A stretch of DNA of 6,237 bases. It comes from Acidobacteriota bacterium. GTDB lineage: Bacteria > Acidobacteriota > Blastocatellia > Pyrinomonadales > Pyrinomonadaceae. Position numbers and translations under genes: made by a program. The stretch spans positions 1 through 6,237 of the forward strand of contig JAIVJP010000339.1 in assembly GCA_020199975.1 (NCBI GenBank), written 5' to 3'. This document shows, piece by piece, positions 1 through 5,159 of this stretch. Numbering within the stretch: the first letter of the stretch is position 1; each line of letters opens with the position of its first letter. The notes under the pieces are model-generated. The model ran no database searches. It was not told where the DNA came from and saw only the letters and a list, made by a program, of their open reading frames with translations.

Positions 1-1
1 C

Positions 2-109
2 TCCACGGACGGCGGAAAAACATGGTCAGCGAAGCACTTGCAGATCGAAGCTCGCCGCATCGGACCGCCGCGTTTGTTGGGACCGCTCGCACCAGCGAGG
101 AAACCGTGA
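2..109 (+). CDS. C-terminal end of an Asp-box (BNR) repeat protein, partial
   Basis: This plus-strand frame is open from the left edge to a TGA at 107-109 and encodes only the last 35 residues of a protein. It begins STDGGKTWS, an exact match to the Asp-box pattern S-x-D-x-G-x-T-W. That motif marks a beta-hairpin turn in sialidase/BNR, YCF48-like and other beta-propeller proteins, many of them secreted. The remaining tail is rich in Pro, Arg and Leu and carries no further motif. Frame 1 is also open, to a stop at 124-126, but encodes nothing recognisable. The gene converges on the response regulator gene, with 79 bases between the two stops. Asp boxes occur in many unrelated propeller proteins, so the substrate or role cannot be stated. 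The main risk is that an eight-residue match in so short a piece is coincidental. Confidence 0.5.
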   Translation, partial: STDGGKTWSAKHLQIEARRIGPPRLLGPLAPARKP

Positions 110-188
110 GCGGCGATACGCCGTGATCGATCCACGTGGTCAAGATCAGCGATCCGCTTAGAAGATTCCAAAAACGTTCCGGCGATCT

Positions 189-1631
189 TCACTCGTCGGC
201 ATCTGCGCCCACTGCCACATACCGCCGGCCCAGTCCCAACTGCCGAAGTTTGTGCTGGAGAGATTGACGATGCATGCCAAGAATCTCGGCGGCGCGGGTT
301 ACATTGCCTTGCGTGTGTTCGAGGCAGCGACTGATGTAGCGCCGTTCAAACTCGCGCCGGTCCTCCCGAAAATCCGCAGTGAAGGGTACCTTCAAACCCC
401 CCTGGTCGGCGTCCGAAGTATCGGTCACGATCTGCTGAGAACCCGCGGCTATTTCGCCGGGAAGATCGCGTGCGCTTAACTCATCGCCCTCTGCCATGAT
501 TACCGCACGGTCCATAGTATTCTTCAATTCCCGAACGTTGCCTGGCCAATGGTATTCAACCAGGCGCCGCAGAGTGCCTTGGCCAATCGATCGCGCGGGC
601 AGCTCAAAATGGTCCGCAGCGGCACGGGCAAATGTTTCAGCCAGCAAGGGAATGTCTTCGCGCCGTTCTCTGAGCGGCGGGATGTCAATGGTCACAACCT
701 GAAGACGATAGAATAGGTCGGCGCGAAAATTACCGGCCGCGATCTCCTGCTCCAAAGGACGATGCGTGGCGCTGACGATCCGGACATCGACGGGAATGGA
801 CTCATTGCTTCCCAGTCGTTCGATACGTCTTTCTTCCAAGGCACGGAGCAGCTTCGCCTGCACATTCGCGCTCATGTCGCCGATCTCATCGAGGAAAAGC
901 GTGCCGCCGTTGGCCTGCTCGAATTTGCCCTGTCGCCGCGTTGCCGCTCCAGTAAATGCGCCCTTTTCGTGGCCGAAGAGCTCCGACTCAATCAGCTCCG
1001 ATGGCAGGGCCGCACAGTTGACCGCTACGAAGGCCTCGGTCGAGCGAGCGCTATTTCGCTCATGAATCTCGCGCGCCACGAGTTCTTTGCCCGTACCGGA
1101 TTCCCCTCGCACCAGCACAGTCGCATCGGTCTCTGCGACCTTCTCAATCATCGAGCGCACCCGTTGCATTCCTTCGGAGTTTCCGATCAGGGCGCCGCGC
1201 TGAGATCGTTCGATCTCGATTCGTCTGCGAAGTGAAAGATTTTCTCGTCTGAGTTGCAGCGTCTCAGCGGCGTTTTTTATCACCAGCCGCAGATCATCAA
1301 GCTCAAACGGCTTTGATAGGTAATCGTAAGCGCCCGATCTAACTGCCTCTACCGCCATCCGCTCGGAGCCATGGGCGGTAACAATGATTACGAGCGGTCC
1401 GTTTCCGTTCGAACTCTTTAGCTCGCGCAGAAAATCCAACCCGCTCATGCCCGGAAGATTCACATCCAGAAGCATCAGGTCCGGCTCCTGCTGCTTTACG
1501 AGTGCCCTGGCGGCCTCTGCCGAATTTGCCTCGGAAACGTCATAACCAAACGCACTGAGAGCCCTTCGCATGCCGTAGCGCGAGGCCTCTTCATCATCCA
1601 CAATCAGTAATCGCAACGCCTCTTTTTTCAC
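189..1631 (-). CDS. Sigma-54-dependent response regulator (NtrC family)
   Basis: A 480-residue activator with the full NtrC-type layout. The receiver domain (about 6-122) has the acidic pair D12/D13, phospho-acceptor D56 in LLDVNLPG, T85 and K107. The AAA+ sigma-54 interaction domain (about 147-380) has Walker A GESGTGKE at 176-183, the sigma-54-contacting GAFTGA at 224-229, Walker B GGTLFLDEIG at 242-251, and the FRADLFYRL segment at 302-310 carrying the arginine fingers. A Fis-type helix-turn-helix (about 431-466, TRAAEILGMHRQSLQHKL) binds DNA. Phosphorylation should drive oligomerisation and ATP-dependent opening of sigma-54 promoters. The start is GTG at 1629-1631; an in-frame TAA lies five codons upstream and no earlier start exists. 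The only Shine-Dalgarno-like bases, GGAAG, abut the GTG, so initiation may be weak or the 5' end unusual. All key residues are present. The likely partner is the kinase at 3078-4974; the regulon is unknown. Confidence 0.97.
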   Translation of the reverse strand: MKKEALRLLIVDDEEASRYGMRRALSAFGYDVSEANSAEAARALVKQQEPDLMLLDVNLPGMSGLDFLRELKSSNGNGPLVIIVTAHGSERMAVEAVRSGAYDYLSKPFELDDLRLVIKNAAETLQLRRENLSLRRRIEIERSQRGALIGNSEGMQRVRSMIEKVAETDATVLVRGESGTGKELVAREIHERNSARSTEAFVAVNCAALPSELIESELFGHEKGAFTGAATRRQGKFEQANGGTLFLDEIGDMSANVQAKLLRALEERRIERLGSNESIPVDVRIVSATHRPLEQEIAAGNFRADLFYRLQVVTIDIPPLRERREDIPLLAETFARAAADHFELPARSIGQGTLRRLVEYHWPGNVRELKNTMDRAVIMAEGDELSARDLPGEIAAGSQQIVTDTSDADQGGLKVPFTADFREDRREFERRYISRCLEHTQGNVTRAAEILGMHRQSLQHKLRQLGLGRRYVAVGADADE

Positions 1632-1669
1632 CTTCCAGTTAGTTTAGAGCCCTTCAGGAGAAATTTCCT

Positions 1670-1686
1670 AGCGCGTTGCGTGCCAG
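1670..1686 (-). promoter_or_regulatory. Candidate sigma-54 (-24/-12) promoter for the response regulator gene
   Basis: Read on the minus strand this is CTGGCACGCAACGCGCT. The -24 part matches the consensus YTGGCACG perfectly. The invariant GG and GC dinucleotides have the required ten-base spacing, and the -12 part is GCGCT instead of TTGCW. Transcription would start near 1660, about 29 bases before the GTG. The downstream gene encodes a sigma-54 activator, so autoregulation is plausible. This is a motif match only; the -12 element is imperfect at two positions. Confidence 0.45.
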
Positions 1687-1723
1687 AGCAGAACCTCGTT
1701 ATCCGGGGGACACAGATCAAAGC

Positions 1724-1761
1724 CGCAAAGGGAAACACCCAAGGGTCGTCGAATCTTTGCG
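1724..1761. promoter_or_regulatory. Inverted repeat, possible upstream activator site
   Basis: CGCAAAG (1724-1730) and its exact inverse CTTTGCG (1755-1761) have centres 31 bases apart, close to three helical turns. They lie about 65-100 bases upstream of the start site predicted from the sigma-54 promoter candidate, which is the usual place for enhancer sites of NtrC-type proteins. Seven-base half-sites are short and could arise by chance. The assignment is an inference from position and symmetry. Confidence 0.25.
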
Positions 1762-1880
1762 CCGTGTCACCTAGGGGCTTACCAATGCGGCCACGAGGAG
1801 CCGCTCCAAAATGGTCTCGCCCAGACGTTCAGTTTTTCAATGGCTCAGATTCAGGGATATTGATGGGGACCGCTTCGTCA

Positions 1881-1922
1881 CGGCTTCGCCGCCTGATGTG
1901 AGGAAGTGGCTGTGCCCTTCCG
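1881..1922 (+). repeat. REP-like structured unit, copy A
   Basis: This 42-base unit can form two hairpins. The first is CGGC-TTC-GCCG (1881-1891). The second has a GGAAG (1902-1906) / CTTCC (1917-1921) stem around TGGCTGTGCC. It matches copy B (1996-2037, opposite strand) at 34 of 42 positions without gaps. Four of the eight differences form two compensatory pairs in the second stem, so the fold appears to be conserved. Paired inverted units of this kind resemble REP/BIME elements mobilised by RAYT (TnpA_REP) transposases. No such transposase is in the window. Confidence 0.7.
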
Positions 1923-1944
1923 TGCAAGCTGTTCTTTGATTATT

Positions 1945-1973
1945 GGGGCTGCGCCCCGGAAGGGCGTAGCCCC
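1945..1973. repeat. Central hairpin between the two REP-like units
   Basis: GGGGCTGCGCCC (1945-1956) pairs with GGGCGTAGCCCC (1962-1973) in a 12-base stem with one G-T wobble and a five-base loop, CGGAA. Its centre, 1959, coincides with the centre of the flanking inverted units, so the three hairpins form one symmetric element. On the plus strand ATGTTTTT follows, which resembles a terminator tail, but no plus-strand gene enters from the left. On the minus strand no T-run follows. I therefore read it as part of the repeat element rather than as a terminator. Confidence 0.65.
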
Positions 1974-1995
1974 ATGTTTTTCAAAAAGACAACTG

Positions 1996-2037
1996 CGGCG
2001 GGGCAGAGCCACCGCCCCACATCGGGCGGCAAAGCCG
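1996..2037 (-). repeat. REP-like structured unit, copy B (inverted)
   Basis: Read on the minus strand this begins CGGCTTTGCCG (hairpin one, 2037 down to 2027). It continues with a GGCGG (2016-2012) / CCGCC (2001-1997) stem around TGGCTCTGCC. Against copy A the stem has changed from GGAAG/CTTCC to GGCGG/CCGCC, and both sides still pair. The unit starts 27 bases after the stop codon of the secreted-protein gene and is in the same orientation as that transcript, so it would lie in the 3' untranslated RNA, where it could stabilise the end or help terminate. Confidence 0.7.
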
Positions 2038-2064
2038 TAGGACGAGTTGAAGGCGGTTGAGCTC

Positions 2065-2718
2065 CTAAGGCTTCGAGCTTCGCCGGGCCGATATGACGAG
2101 AATAATCGCATCGCCGGAAGGACCGACATTTAAGGTTCCGACTACGACTGGCTCGCCTTCGCGCATACTGATGTCAGTGTTCAGTCCGGTGGGTTCGTAA
2201 TTGATGACGGGCGCGCCGGGCGCGTTCGAGGCAAGGGCTGTCCCCATCTGAATGGGAATTTTGGCGCCAAACTTGAAACCCTCCATCCGCACAATATCTC
2301 GGCCATCCGAACCGGTAACGAGTCTGACCCTGTTAATGCGAAATTCGTTAAAGCTTGGTGTGTTACCGCTGGCCGCTGCAGCGGGCAGGAGAGGCCCACC
2401 AACCCATTGAAGATCTAATCTGCCGTCGTTTTTCACCCGGTTAATAAGGGTGGCTGCCAGTCGATAATTCTTAAATGGCAGCGCGATGCGCAACTGCTTC
2501 ACCACCCCCTCAAGCGCGACCGGCAGTTTCGCGTCGTCGACGGCTTGATTAGTTGCGATTAGCAAATAGAGTTGAGTATCGAGATTGGTTTCGTCCTCAT
2601 TTGTTTCTTTCTGGTTAGGCTGACCAGAGGATTGGGCCCAGACGGGCTGGCCGCTCATGGCAAAAACAGTGATTAGGGTTGTGAACAGAATCGTGCTGAC
2701 GATTTTACGCAGAGTCAT
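2065..2718 (-). CDS. Secreted protein of unknown function
   Basis: A 217-residue protein with a clear Sec signal peptide: basic start (TLRK), hydrophobic stretch about 6-20, and likely cleavage after VWA (residue 28). The mature part starts with a short, polar, acidic linker (about 29-45). It continues as an alternating hydrophobic pattern suggesting beta strands: DTQLYLLIATN near 48, KNYRLAATLINRV near 83, FRINRVRLVTG near 126. The end, with NTDISMREGEPVVVGTLNVG followed by AIILVISAR, recalls the final strands of secretin-type beta domains, but I see no other secretin feature. I do not recognise a named family; the style matches hypothetical exported proteins I associate with Acidobacteriota. 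There is no lipobox and no catalytic motif. The ATG at 2716-2718 is supported by AAGGAG six bases upstream. It lies between the kinase and regulator genes on the same strand and may be linked to that signalling pair. Confidence 0.85.
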   Translation of the reverse strand: MTLRKIVSTILFTTLITVFAMSGQPVWAQSSGQPNQKETNEDETNLDTQLYLLIATNQAVDDAKLPVALEGVVKQLRIALPFKNYRLAATLINRVKNDGRLDLQWVGGPLLPAAAASGNTPSFNEFRINRVRLVTGSDGRDIVRMEGFKFGAKIPIQMGTALASNAPGAPVINYEPTGLNTDISMREGEPVVVGTLNVGPSGDAIILVISARRSSKP

Positions 2719-3077
2719 AGCGTTCTCCTTTTAGTGAACCTTTCTTTGTCGAGCTTTCGCAGTCTTGAAGAGCGCTGCATGCGTCACTCGCGCACACAGG
2801 GTTGAGCGGCCCTGCTCAATCTGCGACTTCCGGGATGTTGGCTCCAAGTCCGGAGCTAACACGCATTGCACGAGGGAAAGTTCCGCGGAAACGTTTTTAA
2901 ACAAGGTGTGAAAAAGTGATAATCAGCAATAGAAGCAGTGAGAGCGATCCACAAACTCACACGAAATAACTCGAATAAGGCATCCTTTTCGCGCTGGTGT
3001 GTGTGATCTCGTGGTTTTCAGCAGCCTGTTAGAGGGGCGAGGCGCTCCCACTCCCGAAATGCTTCATTCCCGAACCC
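2719..3077. other. 359-base intergenic region between kinase and secreted-protein genes
   Basis: No gene is evident. The region is less GC-rich around 2890-2960 than the flanking genes, so a promoter for the secreted-protein gene probably lies here, but I cannot fix a -35/-10 pair or a sigma-54 match. It contains a perfect ten-base palindrome TTCCGCGGAA (2881-2890), a six-base hairpin TTGAGC/GCTCAA (2802-2807 and 2814-2819) and a direct repeat TCCCGAA just after the kinase stop. Any of these could be regulatory; none is strong alone. The length makes it likely that the secreted-protein gene has its own promoter rather than being read only from the kinase. Confidence 0.5.
2725..2730 (-). promoter_or_regulatory. 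Ribosome binding site of the secreted-protein gene
   Basis: AAGGAG on the minus strand, six bases before the ATG at 2718. It fixes the start of that gene and is the only strong Shine-Dalgarno sequence in the window. Confidence 0.8.
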
Positions 3078-4742
3078 TCACCGCGCCTGCAGCGGCACCC
3101 GCAATTCAAAACGCGCGCCACCACCATTAAGTGATCCAGCCAGGCGAGCGGAGCCTCCCGCTTCCTCCATACGCTTGCGGACGATTGCCAGACCCAACCC
3201 TGTCCCTCTCTGCTTGGTGGTGAAGAATGGCTCCCAGATACGTTGCCTAAATTCCGATGGTATGCCCGAACCCGAGTCCTCAACCACGATACAGAGATTG
3301 GTTCCGTTTCTCCTGGCAGTGACGATTACTTCTCCGCCTGCTGGTGTGGCCTGTAAAGCGTTCAGAACGAGATTCGACAGTGCGTCGCGCACCGCGGCCA
3401 CGGCCGTTCCGGCCAGCTCATCATCAGCTTCGATCCGGATCTCAAGCTTAATGCGTCGTTCCTCGGCATTCGCCTTAAACAGGCCTACGGCCGAACGGAT
3501 CAATTCGCCTATCTTGAGCGGCACTTCCTCGGCAACTTCTTTCCGCGCAAAACTGAGCAACTGCGTAACACTCTGGCTCAGGCGATCGGTTTCTCCGACA
3601 ATTAAGCTCAGGTCGCGCGCATATTCAACTCCTAGTCCCTGGTCTTCGCGCATCACCTGCGCAATCGACTTGATTGCTGACAACGGGTTCTTGACTTCGT
3701 GAGCGACAGTGGCAGCCATCTGTCCCAGCGCCGCGAGACGCTCGCCATCGGCAACGCGGCGCTCAAGGCGCACGTTCTCTTCCACCAGCCGGCAATCCTC
3801 GATGGCAATCGCGACCTGCCCGGCAAGCACTTCCAACACTGCCCGCGCATCAGAAGTCAGGCTCCGTGGTGACCCCTCGATCAAGAGCACTCCGGCAATG
3901 CAGTCCTCGCGACGCAGTGGGTATGCTATCTGGAACCCCTGCGCAACCAGCAATGGATCATCCTCGACTGGCGACCATCCGTTCCGCTGCGAAATCGTCA
4001 ATACCTCCTCCACCCATGGCTCGATTGCACCTCCCGCATCGTCTATGGGCTTATCCCGCTCGGCTTCATCAACAGTCGCATGACGGTTAACGAAAATCCG
4101 CACGCGCCGCAACCCCAGCGCCTCCGTGGTGCGTTCCTCAACAAAGTGGAGCAACTCCGGTAACTGCTTATACTGCCCGGCATGAGAACTGATACGCGCG
4201 ACTACTTCCCGGTAGAGCGCAGCTTCCCTCTCAAACAGCCTGTGGAAGCGACGCTCCAACCCGCGTCGCATCGGGGCAGCGACCAGCGTTAGTCCGAGAA
4301 TAAGCAGGGCCTCCACGACACCCTGTCTAACGCCGTAACGAGAGGTCATCCAATCACCGATTGTTCGAATGCCGTAGATATAGATCGTGAGCACGACTGC
4401 GGCGAAAGTGGCAACAATCAGACTCTCTTCGATAATGAGCTCGAGATATCGATAGCGGTAGATGTAGTAGGCCAGCAATACAGACGGAAGCAGCGAACCT
4501 AGATTGGCGACAGTCTTAAGATAAAGGCCCAGGGTAGTCCCGTCACCCAAGCCCAGCGCTAGCGCGGCAAGAATCACTATGCCAATAGCCACAAAGGATG
4601 CGGCCAAAGTGCGCATGATCCGTTGCTCGCTGCGATTCGTGCTATTCCGGGCAATCAGCAATTCGGTGACAGCGATCAATCCCAGCACATAAGCAATCCA
4701 GAAGGCAAACGGGAAGACGAAAAACTTCAGCTTGGTGAGCAT
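3078..4742 (-). CDS. Membrane sensor histidine kinase with GAF domain
   Basis: Counting from the ATG at 4740-4742 gives 554 residues. About five hydrophobic segments lie in the first 160 residues (near 9-31, 47-67, 77-97, 107-127, 142-157). A GAF-like sensor domain follows (about 175-318), then a short helix and the kinase core. The core has DHp motif AATVAHEVKNPLSAIKS with H348 and the HExxN signature, N box ALSNLVLNALQA (454-465), G1 box DSGSGIP (489-495), F box EPFFTTK and G2 box GTGLGLAI (513-520). It should autophosphorylate on H348 and pass phosphate to a receiver, most likely D56 of the regulator at 189-1631. The ATG at 4742 is probably not the true start: the same frame is open to 4874 and encodes another membrane helix (YFPTIFLVVALWQIWIG) with no ATG, GTG or TTG. 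The missing N-terminus seems to be the out-of-frame piece at 4828-4974. Confidence 0.95.
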   Translation of the reverse strand: MLTKLKFFVFPFAFWIAYVLGLIAVTELLIARNSTNRSEQRIMRTLAASFVAIGIVILAALALGLGDGTTLGLYLKTVANLGSLLPSVLLAYYIYRYRYLELIIEESLIVATFAAVVLTIYIYGIRTIGDWMTSRYGVRQGVVEALLILGLTLVAAPMRRGLERRFHRLFEREAALYREVVARISSHAGQYKQLPELLHFVEERTTEALGLRRVRIFVNRHATVDEAERDKPIDDAGGAIEPWVEEVLTISQRNGWSPVEDDPLLVAQGFQIAYPLRREDCIAGVLLIEGSPRSLTSDARAVLEVLAGQVAIAIEDCRLVEENVRLERRVADGERLAALGQMAATVAHEVKNPLSAIKSIAQVMREDQGLGVEYARDLSLIVGETDRLSQSVTQLLSFARKEVAEEVPLKIGELIRSAVGLFKANAEERRIKLEIRIEADDELAGTAVAAVRDALSNLVLNALQATPAGGEVIVTARRNGTNLCIVVEDSGSGIPSEFRQRIWEPFFTTKQRGTGLGLAIVRKRMEEAGGSARLAGSLNGGGARFELRVPLQAR

Positions 4743-4827
4743 CGGCGCGTAGTCGCCAATCCAAATCTGCCAAAGTGCAACTACCAGGAAGATGGTCGGG
4801 AAATAAGAGAGATAGACGCGGATCTTT

Positions 4828-4974
4828 TCATTGCGGGTTAGCGCCCGTCCTCGTGAGAACGCGCTCCAGATCCGTCAACTTGTGACGGCGAGAGACCAAC
4901 TGAGCGCCCATCCAGAGAGGCAGGACAGCGCCGATGCTGTAACCGACCAGTTGTAAGAGTCCGAGTGGGGACAT
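4828..4974 (-). CDS. Short ORF, apparent frame-shifted N-terminus of the kinase
   Basis: An ATG at 4972-4974, with an in-frame TGA three codons upstream, opens a 48-residue frame. It encodes a membrane helix (GLLQLVGYSIGAVLPLWMGA) followed by a basic, polar segment SRRHKLTDLERVL. The frame then runs into a TGA at 4828-4830. The kinase frame, shifted by one base, is open from 4874 leftwards, so the two frames overlap by 47 bases. Dropping one base from the GGG run (CCC at 4844-4846 on the plus strand) would join them as LERVLTRT-ALTRNEKIRVYLSY. A small internal deletion is the alternative, since a kinase of this type could have further helices here. There is no Shine-Dalgarno sequence before the ATG. 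Whether this is a real mutation, an assembly error or a separate small peptide cannot be told from the window. Confidence 0.55.
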   Translation of the reverse strand: MSPLGLLQLVGYSIGAVLPLWMGAQLVSRRHKLTDLERVLTRTGANPQ

Positions 4975-4983
4975 GGAAATTCA

Positions 4984-5033
4984 GGAGACAGGCGCAGGAG
5001 GCAGTAGGCAGGAGCAGGAGGCAGGCGAACCAG
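4984..5033 (-). repeat. Degenerate heptamer repeat cluster (left, inverted)
   Basis: Read on the minus strand the stretch is built from TGCCTCC, TGCCTAC and shortened variants such as TGCTCC. It contains a 14-base exact inverse (5000-5013) of 5101-5114 in the right cluster. GGCGAACCAG at 5024-5033 is also the exact inverse of 5159-5168, which spans the last coding bases of the OmpA-type gene. It lies directly upstream of the first ATG of the kinase, where a ribosome binding site would be expected and is absent. Confidence 0.7.
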
Positions 5034-5103
5034 AGATCACGGACCAAATTCCTGAAACCTAAAACCGCAGACCCACACGTGGGATTAATCTAGGAGCGTT
5101 TCC

Positions 5104-5159
5104 TGCCTACTGCCGACTGCCGTCTGCCGACTCTCCCCTCCTGCCTGCCTACTGCCTAC
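5104..5159 (+). repeat. Heptamer tandem repeat cluster (right)
   Basis: Four heptamers in tandem (TGCCTAC, TGCCGAC, TGCCGTC, TGCCGAC; 5104-5131) are followed by a ten-base interruption and then TGCC and two TGCCTAC units (5146-5159). The TAG stop of the OmpA-type gene (5156-5158) lies inside the last unit, so the array runs into the gene end. The pattern resembles the short tandemly repeated heptamers (STRR) known from cyanobacteria. Together with the left cluster it could form a long hairpin in RNA from the OmpA-type gene. Confidence 0.75.

Larger units (their letters stand above)
1632..2064. other. 433-base intergenic region upstream of the regulator gene
   Basis: This region separates the secreted-protein stop from the regulator start. 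It holds the sigma-54 promoter candidate (1670-1686), the CGCAAAG/CTTTGCG inverted repeat (1724-1761) and the REP-like element (1881-2037). I see no convincing gene in it: the open frames here have no recognisable motif, no good ribosome binding site, and partly read through the repeats. From about 1765 to 1875 I can identify nothing. Confidence 0.6.

Noticed and set aside
161..190. GAAGAT/ATCTTC inverted repeat at the regulator stop as a terminator
   Set aside because: The stem is only six bases with an 18-base loop and no T-run follows on either strand. The nearby CGGCG-ATA-CGCCG hairpin (111-123) also lacks a T-run.
762..1235. Plus-strand open frame of 157 codons opposite the response regulator
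   Set aside because: It is fully antisense to the AAA+ domain of a well-supported gene and has no recognisable motif, so it is a shadow of GC-biased codons.
1680..1901. Plus-strand open frame of 73 codons, considered as a transposase remnant
   Set aside because: The translation has no transposase motif and no ribosome binding site, and its end runs into REP-like copy A.
1878..2129. Minus-strand open frame of 83 codons between the secreted protein and the regulator
   Set aside because: It overlaps the 3' end of the secreted-protein gene in another frame and then reads through the REP-like hairpins; its sequence is explained by those repeats and shows no motif.
2802..2819. TTGAGC/GCTCAA hairpin as a terminator or riboswitch part
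   Set aside because: A six-base stem without a T-run or any wider conserved structure is within what chance would produce.
2881..2890. Perfect palindrome TTCCGCGGAA as an operator
   Set aside because: It is a single ten-base palindrome about 163 bases from the start codon, with no second copy and no promoter to relate it to, so I list it only as content of the intergenic region.
3029..3283. Minus-strand open frame at the 3' end of the kinase
   Set aside because: It lies in another frame over the ATPase domain coding region and has no independent support.
4838..5047. Minus-strand open frame of 69 codons upstream of the kinase
   Set aside because: It overlaps both the heptamer repeat cluster and the better supported frame at 4828-4974, and its translation shows low-complexity residues from the repeat.
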